A DNA stretch of 64,000 nt, from assembly GCF_014652695.1 (NCBI RefSeq), contig NZ_BMZH01000006.1, forward strand, positions 1 to 64,000. Direction: 5' to 3'. The notes under the pieces were generated by a model. The model was not told the DNA's origin. It worked only from the letters and a program-made list of their open reading frames with translations, and did not search any database. The DNA comes from Algimonas arctica (lineage in GTDB: Bacteria; Pseudomonadota; Alphaproteobacteria; Caulobacterales; Maricaulaceae). Below, piece by piece: positions 25,751 through 34,202 of this stretch (position 1 is the stretch's first letter; every line of letters starts with the position of its first letter). A program made the translations under genes and the position numbers.

Positions 25751-27565
25751 CTAATTGTGCCCGGACCGCCGCTGCGCGCGCTCGGTTTCGAGCGTCTCTT
25801 TTAACAAAGCCCGCGCTATTTTCGACCGCTCAGCGAGCGCGTCAATATCATCCCGCAAATGGTAGGTTTCTTGGATGTTTTGGTGATCCAGTTCTAAAAA
25901 GCGGTCTGCGATCATGTCTGCTTCACTCTCACTGGTTCCCATGGCCATCATCGCGGCGCGTCCTAATGCGATCGCCCCGCGCACCGTTTCGCGCTCGGCG
26001 AAATGAACCTCTTCGGCCAAGAGCTCAAATAGATGCGGACGTCCCCGCGCGCGAACGATCAGTTTAGCCGCTGGGTAAGCCGCCTTGATCTCTTTCACTA
26101 AAGCGGTGTTATCGGCGATCGCGATGACGATGATCTTGGCGTCTGCCGCTCCGGCCAAGCGGAGTAATTCCATATCCGTCGCATCGCCATAAAAGACGCG
26201 GTGGTGAAATTGTTTGAGGAACTCAATATGGTCGCCATTATTGTCGATCAGGGTTGTATGAATGCCCTGTGTTTCGAGCAGCCGCCCGATAATCTGTCCA
26301 ATTCGGCCATAGCCCAGAATAAGCACAGGGTGGTTTTGATTGATCGGCGCTTCCCCGGTGGTCTCTGGTCCGCGCTGGAAACGGGGCATAATAATTCGAT
26401 CAAAAGCGAGGAGGGCCAGCGGCGTCATGGCCATCGATAAGGCGATGACGGCGGTCAGTATGCTCGATGTTTCAGGTGAGATCGCTCCTTCGGTTAAGGC
26501 AAAGGTGAACAACACAAACCCGAATTCACCGGATTGGCACAGCAGGAGGGCGAAAAACAGGCGCGGCAGACGGCTTAAGCCTGAAATCTTACCGATACAG
26601 ATTAAGATCAGGAATTTGAGGGCCATCAGGCCGAGTACCAACCCAATGATCAAAACCGGCTGCGTTGCGATAAAAATAAGATCAAGGCTCATGCCGACAG
26701 AGATAAAGAACAATCCGAGCAGGAGGGCTTTGAACGGTTCGATATCGCGTTCCAGCTGGTGGCGATATTCGCTATCGGCCAGAACCATGCCCGCAATAAA
26801 GGCCCCGAGCGCCGCAGAGAGACCGAGCCAATCCATCAACAACGCCGCCCCAACAACGAGCAGGAGCGCGACGGCGGTGAAGGTCTCGCGCACTTCTGCG
26901 CGGGCAATGAGACGAAACAACGGGGTGAGGAGGTAACGCCCGCCCAAAAACATACCAGCAAAGACCAGTAGCGCGGAGATGCCGAGCCAAATGCCGCTCG
27001 GGCCGGGGCGCTCTGCGCCGTACTCGCTGACCGTCCCCTCAAAGGGCGTCAGTGTTGCCAAGATAGGCATGGCGGCAATCATCGCAATGACAATAACATC
27101 TTGAAACAGCAGTATCGAGAAGCCGCTTTCGCCTTCCGGTTCTGACATGAGTCTCCGGTGTTGTAGGATTTGTAGCGCGATGGCGGTCGATGAGAGAGAC
27201 AGCGCCATACCGACGGCGAGCGATTCACCGAGCGACAGCCCAATCATGACGGCGACGCCTGTGAGCGCGAGGGTGGTGAGCGCGACTTGCGATCCCCCCA
27301 ACCCGACAAGCTTGCCCCGCATCGACCAGAGTTTGCGCGGTTCGAGCTCCAGCCCAATCAAAAACAACATCATGACGACGCCGAATTCCGCAAAATGCAA
27401 GATGGTGATCGGGTCTGAAATCAACCCTAAAACGCTGGGTCCAATCAGGACACCTGCGACGAGATAGCCAATAACCGACCCAAGCCCGGAGAGCTTGCTG
27501 ATCGGAACCAAGAGACAAGCCGCGCAGAGAAAGATAAAGACGGAGAGTAGAAAATTGCCATCCAT
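25751..27565 (-). CDS. CPA2 family (KefB/KefC-like) cation:proton antiporter
   Basis: A 604-aa protein with an N-terminal Na+/H+ exchanger domain of about 12 helices (GYLVAGVLIGPSVLGLI, MMLFLIGLELEPRKLW, LSSTAIALQIL, LLFQDVIVIAM) and a cytosolic RCK/TrkA-N domain near residue 410 (VLILGYGRIGQIIGRLLE, FYGDATDMELLRLAG). KefB/C are glutathione-gated K+ efflux systems; no KefF/G partner is adjacent. The ATG at 27565 with AGG 8 bp upstream is used instead of a TTG two codons earlier. Confidence 0.88.
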   Translation of the reverse strand: MDGNFLLSVFIFLCAACLLVPISKLSGLGSVIGYLVAGVLIGPSVLGLISDPITILHFAEFGVVMMLFLIGLELEPRKLWSMRGKLVGLGGSQVALTTLALTGVAVMIGLSLGESLAVGMALSLSSTAIALQILQHRRLMSEPEGESGFSILLFQDVIVIAMIAAMPILATLTPFEGTVSEYGAERPGPSGIWLGISALLVFAGMFLGGRYLLTPLFRLIARAEVRETFTAVALLLVVGAALLMDWLGLSAALGAFIAGMVLADSEYRHQLERDIEPFKALLLGLFFISVGMSLDLIFIATQPVLIIGLVLGLMALKFLILICIGKISGLSRLPRLFFALLLCQSGEFGFVLFTFALTEGAISPETSSILTAVIALSMAMTPLALLAFDRIIMPRFQRGPETTGEAPINQNHPVLILGYGRIGQIIGRLLETQGIHTTLIDNNGDHIEFLKQFHHRVFYGDATDMELLRLAGAADAKIIVIAIADNTALVKEIKAAYPAAKLIVRARGRPHLFELLAEEVHFAERETVRGAIALGRAAMMAMGTSESEADMIADRFLELDHQNIQETYHLRDDIDALAERSKIARALLKETLETERAQRRSGHN

Positions 27566-27607
27566 GGGCAAGGCCTAAAGTTTAGACCCCCGCTTGACCA
27601 GTGACAA

Positions 27608-28312
27608 TTAGCCGAGGTGGCGTGCCAAATTTCCCAAGGTCACGGTTTCTGTGCGCAACGCCACGCGAACGGCTTCATCATCCTCGTCCACACCCCAAAT
27701 CTCGGCGCGATAAATCTCGTCGATTCGCGAGAGATCAAATGCGTCTCCGGGGTGGAGTTCGCCCTCCATCACAGCCATCGCGAGCACAGATGACCCCGTG
27801 ACGGCGATGAGGTGGACAAATAGCGTCAGAGAAAAATCACACAAAGGCGTGGCATAATTGGCCACAGCATCGAGGCTCGTCGGGTCTTGGTCGATGGCGC
27901 GGATAGCGTCCGTTGTCTGCAAGATCACACCGCGCGTCACCGCCCAGTCGAGCCAAGGATTCCACGCCGCCGCTTGACGGGCGACATAGTCCGCAGGGTC
28001 TGGCGCGCGGTAGGACAAAAGGTCAGTCCCGGCATAGGTGCGGGCTTCCGCGATTAGGCTATCGCGCCGCTCAGAGACATTTTCGCTCGCGACGTTGGCG
28101 AGCCGGGTGACAGGCATAACGGTCGGGTCGATGTTGCCATCCGTGGCAGGTGGAACGGCGTCCCACTCCGCCTTGATTTGGGCCGCAATCGGCGCGGAAG
28201 GCACGCGAAGGGCGCGTTTGCCCGGCGTCTTTAGCGCGCGTCCATCGAGCCGGATGAAATGCCCGTCTGCGTCATTGTCTAGCGTCACCTCGGTGTAGAA
28301 ACGCTTCGCCAT
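27608..28312 (-). CDS. ATP12 family F1-ATPase assembly chaperone
   Basis: A 234-aa protein of the ATP12 family, which in mitochondria binds the F1 alpha subunit during assembly. RFYTEVTLDNDADGHFIRLD followed by GRALKTPGKRALRVPS, and AEWDAVPPATDGNIDPTVMP, are the family signatures. Its presence marks the genome as alphaproteobacterial. Its ATG overlaps the rluC-type stop by one base, giving a CrcB-RluC-ATP12 operon. Confidence 0.92.
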   Translation of the reverse strand: MAKRFYTEVTLDNDADGHFIRLDGRALKTPGKRALRVPSAPIAAQIKAEWDAVPPATDGNIDPTVMPVTRLANVASENVSERRDSLIAEARTYAGTDLLSYRAPDPADYVARQAAAWNPWLDWAVTRGVILQTTDAIRAIDQDPTSLDAVANYATPLCDFSLTLFVHLIAVTGSSVLAMAVMEGELHPGDAFDLSRIDEIYRAEIWGVDEDDEAVRVALRTETVTLGNLARHLG

Positions 28313-29286
28313 TACAGCAGCTCATCCCAGTCAACTTGCTCTTCACTTTCGGAGAAACCAAACAACTCAAACGCGCTCTTCATATGTTTGGGCATCGGCG
28401 CCGTCACGGATAGGTCGGGTTGGCCGTCGCGCGGAATAGTGAGCGAGCGGGCGTGCAGGTGCAGGCATTTGTCCAAACCACCGGGCAGCTGTCGATCCGT
28501 CATATATTTCGGGTCCCCCGCTAAAGGCGCGCCGAGAATTTGCATGTGTAGGCGGAGCTGATGGGTCCGTCCCGTCAGGGGCATCATGGCGACGAAGGCG
28601 GCTTTCGCTCCGGCCGTTGCCACCACTTCATAGAGGGTGCGCGCGTGTTTGGCCTTGGGTGTGCCGTGGCGCACGGCCATCATGACCTCTTTGCCCTCAT
28701 GGATATTTCCAAAGCGGTTATCGAGCTCACCCTTAGCCATATAACCGGCGATTTCACCGGACAGCGGGCGCGGCACGCCATTGGTGACACCCCAATAGAT
28801 TTTCTTGGCCGTGCGACTTTGAAAGGCGCGACCCGCCCATTTAGCGGCTTGAGCTGATTTCGCGATCAGCAGGACGCCTGACGTATCGCGGTCGAGCCGG
28901 TGCACGAGGCGAAAGCCGTCCGGCAACATGCCGTCAATATGCTCATGCGTATTGGTCCCGCCCTGCACGGCTAGCCCAGCGGGCTTGTCGATAGCGATGA
29001 GGTCGCGGTCCTCATAAATGACCATGTCGAAGAGGCGGCTTCTGTCGCGTTTGCTTGTTTCGGCTTTTACAACCTCGGGGTCGGGTAAGGGCGGAATGCG
29101 AACAGACTGTCCGGCCTCTAGGCGAAAATTACCTTTGGCCCGTTTACCGTCGACGCGGATTTGTCCCGTCCGCAGGAGTTTTTCGACCTTGCCGTGGGCG
29201 ACATGCGGGAACAGCCGTTTGAACCAACGGTCAAGCCGTTGTCCGGCATCATGCTCCGGCACGTCGAGTTGTTGAACACCACTCAT
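28312..29286 (-). CDS. rluC: RluA/RluC family 23S rRNA pseudouridine synthase
   Basis: A 324-aa enzyme that isomerises uridines, probably in 23S rRNA. It has an N-terminal S4 domain (GQRLDRWFKRLFPHVAHGKV) and the catalytic motif GFRLVHRLDRDTSGVLLIAK with the essential Asp. The start MSGVQQLDVPE at 29286 overlaps crcB by 4 bp; a longer in-frame extension lies within crcB. RluC is favoured over RluD or RluA by the S4 domain and the alphaproteobacterial crcB-rluC-ATP12 order. Confidence 0.88.
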   Translation of the reverse strand: MSGVQQLDVPEHDAGQRLDRWFKRLFPHVAHGKVEKLLRTGQIRVDGKRAKGNFRLEAGQSVRIPPLPDPEVVKAETSKRDRSRLFDMVIYEDRDLIAIDKPAGLAVQGGTNTHEHIDGMLPDGFRLVHRLDRDTSGVLLIAKSAQAAKWAGRAFQSRTAKKIYWGVTNGVPRPLSGEIAGYMAKGELDNRFGNIHEGKEVMMAVRHGTPKAKHARTLYEVVATAGAKAAFVAMMPLTGRTHQLRLHMQILGAPLAGDPKYMTDRQLPGGLDKCLHLHARSLTIPRDGQPDLSVTAPMPKHMKSAFELFGFSESEEQVDWDELL

Positions 29287-29660
29287 GCGAAGGCCTTTCG
29301 GGCAATAAGAAGGCCAACTGCAATCGCTGCAATGGCCAAGATAACAGAGCCGCCGACATAGGCGGCGAGGACCCCGTATCGGCCTTTTTCGAACATCAAA
29401 AATGCGTCGAGTGAAAAGGCTGAGAACGTCGTGAATCCACCGAGTAAACCGACGCCAAGCAGCAGGCGCAAATTCTGTCCGCCGTCTTTTGTCGCCAGCC
29501 ATCCGGCCAATAATCCCATGAGCAATCCGCCCAGCACATTGGCGGCCAGAGTTCCCACGGGAAAACCGGGACCAAAGACGCGAAAGGTGAGCTGGCCGAG
29601 ACCGTGTCGCCCCATGGCGCCGATCCCGCCGCCTAAGGCAATAAGGAGGTAAGCTTGCAT
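29283..29660 (-). CDS. crcB: Fluoride exporter CrcB/Fluc
   Basis: A 125-aa four-helix membrane protein that exports F-. GGGIGAMGRHGLG, GTLAANVLGGLLMG and GLLGGFTTFSAFSLD (the central GGxTTFSTF-type motif) are diagnostic. I looked upstream for a fluoride riboswitch (GATGG...TCC type) and saw none. It is the first gene of the minus-strand crcB-rluC-ATP12 set. Confidence 0.95.
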   Translation of the reverse strand: MQAYLLIALGGGIGAMGRHGLGQLTFRVFGPGFPVGTLAANVLGGLLMGLLAGWLATKDGGQNLRLLLGVGLLGGFTTFSAFSLDAFLMFEKGRYGVLAAYVGGSVILAIAAIAVGLLIARKAFA

Positions 29661-29740
29661 GGGCGGGGCTATACGCGACCCCGCGTCTGTTTCAAGCGTC
29701 CGCCGCGCTCAGTGCGCTGTGGACCGCACAGGGTTGCGGA

Positions 29741-31183
29741 CTAGGTTGGGTTCGGGATCGCGCGAATAGGCAACAGCCCAATTCGGCCTTGGCGGTCTAT
29801 TTCAACCTCCCAGACATCGCTGTTTTCTTCGGCTTTTAGGCTTCGTTCCAGATCGTTGGTCGCGTCAACGATCCGGTCATTGACCGATAGAATGAAATCA
29901 CCGGGCCGGAGGCGGTTATAATAGGCGGCGGATCGGCGCTGGACTTTGAGGACCATGACGCCGTTCAAATAGGGGTCAAATCCCAGTTCCTCGCCCAGCG
30001 CGGGGCTCATATTAACAACGGTCGCGCCGTCGAGCGGATGCACACCAAGCAATTCGCGCTCATCGCGTTTTGGGCTTTCCTGTGGAATATCGATTTTAAC
30101 AGTCGCGGTGCGTTCACGGCCATCGCGGACATAGTCGACGCGCGTGCGCTCCCCGCTTTCCATTGTCGCCAATGTGAAACGCAGACCGCTATTATCATTC
30201 ACTTCCGTGCCGCCAACGGATAGGATCACGTCACCTTTGCGCAGACCCGCTTCGTCGGCGGGGCCGCCATCCAATAACTCATTGATGACCGCACCGCGCG
30301 CGCGATCAAGGCCTAGCGCTGCCGCCATAGTGGCGTCAACGGCATCGGTGCGCGCGCCAATCCACGGGCGGACAATTTCGCCGGTGGATAAGGCACTATC
30401 GACGGCGCGACCGACCAGTTCGGCGGGGATCGCAAAGCCGATTCCGTTTGATCCACCAGAGCGTGAGAAAATCGCCGTATTGACGCCGATTAACTCACCC
30501 GACAGGTTGACGAGCGCCCCGCCAGAATTGCCGGGGTTTACCGCCGCGTCCGTTTGAATGAACGAGCTGGAATTGGACACATTGGTCCGACCGAGAGCCG
30601 AAATTATTCCGCTTGTGACGGTCTGCCCGACGCCAAAGGGGTTGCCGATCGCGAGCACAATGTCGCCAATTTCGCGGTCGCCGTCCTGTTGCAAGCGCAA
30701 CGTGGGGAGCTGTTCGCCGGCTGTGTCGATTTGTAGGACGGCCAAGTCGAGATCATCATCTTTAGCGATAACGGTGGCATCGAATTCACGGCGGTCATTC
30801 AAGACCACGCGCAGTTCATCAGCCCCGCGAATGACGTGGGCGTTGGTGACGACTGTGCCGTTCGAGCGGACGATAACACCAGAGCCAAGCGAATTTTCAA
30901 CGCGTTCTTGCGGCGCGCGGCCCATCCCAAACATACGGTCAAAGAAATCATTGCCCGTCGACTGGCGTCTTTGCACTGTGCGGGACGTAAAGATGTTAAC
31001 GACTGCTGGCGCGGTTTCCGACACGACAGGCGCGTAGGACAGTTGGACCTCCATTTGTGAGGTCGGGATTTGTCGGAGGAGCGGTTGAAGGGCGGGGTTC
31101 AGCGGGGTTTGGGCATGCGCGGACAGGCTGAGCGTCGCGATCGCTAAAAAGCTGATGAGTGTCTGATTCAGGGCGGTTTTCAT
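29741..31183 (-). CDS. Do/HtrA family periplasmic serine protease
   Basis: A 480-aa periplasmic chaperone-protease. It has a signal peptide (cut after SAHA), the trypsin-like domain with catalytic His116 (VTNAHVI), Asp146 (DLDLAVL) and Ser220 (NPGNSGGAL), then two PDZ domains (from about residue 275 and 390). It degrades or refolds damaged envelope proteins. In alphaproteobacteria a Do-type gene usually follows rplQ directly; here it is 14 kb away and on the other strand. Confidence 0.93.
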   Translation of the reverse strand: MKTALNQTLISFLAIATLSLSAHAQTPLNPALQPLLRQIPTSQMEVQLSYAPVVSETAPAVVNIFTSRTVQRRQSTGNDFFDRMFGMGRAPQERVENSLGSGVIVRSNGTVVTNAHVIRGADELRVVLNDRREFDATVIAKDDDLDLAVLQIDTAGEQLPTLRLQQDGDREIGDIVLAIGNPFGVGQTVTSGIISALGRTNVSNSSSFIQTDAAVNPGNSGGALVNLSGELIGVNTAIFSRSGGSNGIGFAIPAELVGRAVDSALSTGEIVRPWIGARTDAVDATMAAALGLDRARGAVINELLDGGPADEAGLRKGDVILSVGGTEVNDNSGLRFTLATMESGERTRVDYVRDGRERTATVKIDIPQESPKRDERELLGVHPLDGATVVNMSPALGEELGFDPYLNGVMVLKVQRRSAAYYNRLRPGDFILSVNDRIVDATNDLERSLKAEENSDVWEVEIDRQGRIGLLPIRAIPNPT

Positions 31184-31198
31184 AACACCTCTATAGGC

Positions 31199-31228
31199 GA
31201 CGTCCCGCGAGGGTAAAAGCGGGACGTC
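31199..31228. other. Perfect 10-bp stem hairpin upstream of the Do protease gene
   Basis: GACGTCCCGC (31199-31208) and GCGGGACGTC (31219-31228) flank a 10-nt loop between the BlaR1-like stop and the protease start, both on the minus strand. No T tract follows on the minus strand. It may limit read-through from BlaR1 or stabilise the protease mRNA. Confidence 0.45.
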
Positions 31229-31268
31229 AGAGAGTGACCAAGGTTTAAGGTGGTCTTTGTGGGGTAAT

Positions 31269-33119
31269 TTAGCGGCCGCTGCTTTTTTCGATGGCCGTGC
31301 GGGCTTTTTCTAATGCTTTGAGCGCTTTCTCAAGCTCCCGCTCTGCACTGCGAAGGTCTTTCTGGGCATCACCTTCAGCGGTTTCGCGCAAATCCGCCAG
31401 CATCTTGTCGGTTGATGCGAGCATTGATTGGGCGGCGCGCAGTTGGCTTTCCGCCATGACAGAACTACCGTCTTCGCCCTGAGCGAACGTGAAGCTGTGT
31501 GATTTTCCGTCATTGGAAACCCAATTCGACATTTCATTATTCGTTGTGAAAACACGAAGCTTTTGTTCGCCATCGCTCGTCGGGAATCTATCGCTGCCGC
31601 GAATAACGATCGTTTCAATGCCGGGGACATCCCCCATTTCGTCTTCGCTGATTTCTGTGCGCGTGCCGTCGTCTTCAATGCGGAAAACCTGTTGGACACC
31701 ATCCTTAACTTTGACCTCATAGGACCCGCCGTCGCTATCGCTACTTTTTTTGATGATCATTGTGCGGACGTGGGTTTCAGCCGGGGTGTGGGTCAGTGCG
31801 TGTAAACTCGGTTCTCCGTTTAAGCGCGCGCGATGCGGCGGCGGTGGGGGCGGCGGCGCTTTGACGTCCAGCAACGTATCGACGTCGATATCATATTCGG
31901 CTTCTAGTTGCTCGCGAGTGAGTGTCTCAGTTGTGCCGTCACGGCTGACACGCAGATAGGTTTTGACGCCGTCTTCACTGCGAATTTCATAGCCCGGTTT
32001 GTCGTCATCGGTAAATTCCGCGCGCACGACGTGGACAGATTTTTGTGTCGTTGTGCTTGTTGTCGTTGTTTCTGGTGTGTCTGTCGTTGGCGGGCCGTCA
32101 GCCAAGCTCAGCGGGGCCGTGAGGGCCGCGCCGGTGAGGAGTAGGGCAGCGAGGCCCCATCGGCTCGCACCGCGTCGTGAATTCGTCGAAGTTCCCAGAG
32201 TCATAAGTCTCTCCTTTACGGGATGGTGAAGCGACAGGGTCAGTCCTGTTGCGGAAGCTGGGTTGGCAAGCCCAGATTTTTTCGTGGCAGTTCTGGCCGC
32301 CGTGAGCAGCGTTTCTGCATAATCCGCGCGCGCAGCCTCACCCGTCAGCCGCAATACGGCGGCGTCACAGGCGGCTTCTTGGTCGGCGCGAAAGCGAGGC
32401 CACGCCAGATGGGCGAGGGGGTTCGGCCAGAGGGCTAAGCGGAAGGCCATCATTGCACTGGCGGTCCAGAGGTCGCCGCGCCGCACGTGAGTCATTTCGT
32501 GCAGAAGGGCGAGGTGGCGTTGCGCGGGCGTAAAACGCTGTGTGAAATTGACGGGTAAGATGATGACGGGACGGACTAAGCCGCACACGAGCGGGCCATC
32601 ATTGTCGAGACTCATGCGTAGAGTAGGTATCGTTTTAAGACCGGATAGGCGCGAGGCGCGGGCAATCTCCACCCGCAAAACCGTATCGGGCATAAGGCTC
32701 ATTCGGTGAATACGACGCGCGAAACGGTGCTGTCGGATCAAAACCCACAGGGACCCAACCCCGATCCCGATCAACCAAATGGCTATTAGTCCCGTCGGCC
32801 AGAAATCAGAGAGCGTTGACCCAGAGGATGCGAGAACAGGTATGACGTCAGCGCCCTCATAATAGGCGACAAATTTGGGCGCGGGCTCCGCTACTTTATC
32901 AAAGGCTTGTGTGTACCAGCGGCTTATGCCCCAGTCGGACGGCAGGCTGATGGGCGGTGTTACCAAACGCAGGATGGGCAGTAACCAAAGCGCATAAGCG
33001 ATGCGCGCGCCAAACCGACGTGTCACCGCGCGGCGGGTGAGTAAGACGAGAGCCAGAAGCGCTGTCACGGCGATCCCCGTTGAAATCAACGACTCAGATG
33101 AGATGAACAAATCAGTCAC
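31269..33119 (-). CDS. BlaR1/MecR1-like M56 metallopeptidase sensor
   Basis: A 616-aa membrane protein. The N-terminal part has helices around residues 10-28, 38-55 and 108-128, and the zinc protease site HEMTH (H207-E208-H211) in LALLHEMTHVRRGD, with RADQEAACDAAVL further on. A further membrane helix lies near residue 325. The C-terminal 280 residues are not the penicillin-binding sensor of BlaR1: they contain Thr-rich and poly-Pro stretches, acidic repeats of the EVKVKDGVQQVFRIEDDGT type, and a terminal coiled coil (ERELEKALKALEKARTAIEK). It overlaps the BlaI-like gene by 8 bp. It likely inactivates that repressor after an unknown envelope signal. Confidence 0.85.
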   Translation of the reverse strand: MTDLFISSESLISTGIAVTALLALVLLTRRAVTRRFGARIAYALWLLPILRLVTPPISLPSDWGISRWYTQAFDKVAEPAPKFVAYYEGADVIPVLASSGSTLSDFWPTGLIAIWLIGIGVGSLWVLIRQHRFARRIHRMSLMPDTVLRVEIARASRLSGLKTIPTLRMSLDNDGPLVCGLVRPVIILPVNFTQRFTPAQRHLALLHEMTHVRRGDLWTASAMMAFRLALWPNPLAHLAWPRFRADQEAACDAAVLRLTGEAARADYAETLLTAARTATKKSGLANPASATGLTLSLHHPVKERLMTLGTSTNSRRGASRWGLAALLLTGAALTAPLSLADGPPTTDTPETTTTSTTTQKSVHVVRAEFTDDDKPGYEIRSEDGVKTYLRVSRDGTTETLTREQLEAEYDIDVDTLLDVKAPPPPPPPHRARLNGEPSLHALTHTPAETHVRTMIIKKSSDSDGGSYEVKVKDGVQQVFRIEDDGTRTEISEDEMGDVPGIETIVIRGSDRFPTSDGEQKLRVFTTNNEMSNWVSNDGKSHSFTFAQGEDGSSVMAESQLRAAQSMLASTDKMLADLRETAEGDAQKDLRSAERELEKALKALEKARTAIEKSSGR

Positions 33120-33486
33120 GGCGCTTCAGCTCCCGAATAATGGCTTCCAACTCAGCAATGTCTGAGTCAGACAGCCCGTCTCCTTCCGCAAGATGCGCCA
33201 CAATGGGCGCAGCCCGGCCGCCAAACAGCCGCTCGGAAAAGCGGCGTGTGGCACTGGCGGCATAGTCGTCGCGCGATAATGTCGGGTGGTAGAGAAACCG
33301 GCGACCGTCGCGTTCCGCGCGCAACGCGCCCTTGTCGACCAGACGCGACAAAAGCGTCTTGATCGTTTGTAAGGAGCGACCGTCATCGGTCGGAAGTTTG
33401 GCATGGACGGCGCTTGCCGCGAGACCGGATTGATCCCAAAGCACGCTCATGAGATCAAGTTCAGACCTTGCAATTGCGCGTTTCAT
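33112..33486 (-). CDS. BlaI/MecI family transcriptional repressor
   Basis: A 124-aa winged-helix repressor. ARSELDLMSVLWDQSGLAAS, LQTIKTLLSRLVDKGALRAE and the cleavage-region FSERLFGG are typical of BlaI. The ATG at 33486 is chosen over an upstream TTG. Two boxes of the BlaI type (TACA-N2-TGTA) lie immediately upstream, spaced 24 bp, which supports autorepression of the blaI-blaR1 pair. Confidence 0.9.
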   Translation of the reverse strand: MKRAIARSELDLMSVLWDQSGLAASAVHAKLPTDDGRSLQTIKTLLSRLVDKGALRAERDGRRFLYHPTLSRDDYAASATRRFSERLFGGRAAPIVAHLAEGDGLSDSDIAELEAIIRELKRRD

Positions 33487-33515
33487 TAAACCACACCCCA
33501 ACGATTATCTTACGA

Positions 33516-33551
33516 CTACAGTTGTAGCCTTAGAATCGATTACAAGTGTAG
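33516..33551. promoter_or_regulatory. Two BlaI-type operator boxes
   Basis: CTACA-GT-TGTAG (33516-33527) and TTACA-AG-TGTAG (33540-33551) share the core TACA-N2-TGTA, with centres 24 bp apart, upstream of the BlaI-like gene. BlaI/MecI proteins bind TACA/TGTA dyads as dimers. The spacing is close to two helical turns. Confidence 0.75.
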
Positions 33552-33632
33552 TCAATGGTAATTTGAGGGTGGAAAATTGAATTTTAGACAGGTTTTCCAG
33601 AGACGCGAATTGGGTCGTCAGGCAGGCGTTGA

Positions 33633-34094
33633 CTAATTATTGAGGGTTGCCGCGTGCGGCATGCCTTCGAATATCGGGTCGAGATAGGCGTCGTTATTGC
33701 CGGCATCCCAATTCTCGACACCTTTAATGCAGAAGTGTTCAATCGCGGGGGGCTGTTCCGCGAGACGCGCGTCGGTTTCCATGCGGTGATAGGATTGAAT
33801 ATCCGCCAGTGTGGTCGCTTTTCCATTGAGGCAGGACAACACCAGAGAGTCCGGGGTTGCGTCATCAATCTGGATAAATTCTGAACGGTTATAGGCTTTG
33901 TAACTTACGCTGACGCCGTCCGCAGAGAGGTATTTCACAAAGACCATACGGCGATAATTGGGGTTATCGCTGGGCCCTGTTTCAATCAGGAGGGTCGGGG
34001 ACAGATCGGCGGATTGTGCCGCCGATGCATTAGGGATGATTAGCGCCACGAGCCAGGTGGCCGCCACACATCCTGCCGATTTGCTAAATCCCAT
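33633..34094 (-). CDS. Hypothetical exported protein
   Basis: A 153-aa protein with a signal peptide (MGFSKSAGCVAATWLVALII, likely cut after ASA). The mature part has no motif that I recognise; YRRMVFVKYLSADGVSVSYK and a pair of cysteines (SCLNG and FCIKG) could form a disulfide. The start at 34094 has GGAG 8 bp upstream; a longer frame from 34136 lacks one. It is single, divergent from an SDR gene. Confidence 0.65.
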   Translation of the reverse strand: MGFSKSAGCVAATWLVALIIPNASAAQSADLSPTLLIETGPSDNPNYRRMVFVKYLSADGVSVSYKAYNRSEFIQIDDATPDSLVLSCLNGKATTLADIQSYHRMETDARLAEQPPAIEHFCIKGVENWDAGNNDAYLDPIFEGMPHAATLNN

Positions 34095-34202
34095 AATGGG
34101 TTCTCCACACTTGCCCCAGCGCTTATCCCATACCATGGATGAACACAGGATGGCATCTGCAATGGCAGAGTCAGCTTAATTGTAAACGCGACAGGACATT
34201 AT

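Noticed and set aside
29661-29740. Fluoride riboswitch before crcB
   Set aside because: The conserved GATGG and TCC elements of that riboswitch are not present.
30144-30557. 137-codon frame antisense to the Do protease gene
   Set aside because: It is a GC-rich shadow of a well-conserved protease gene and has no recognisable product.
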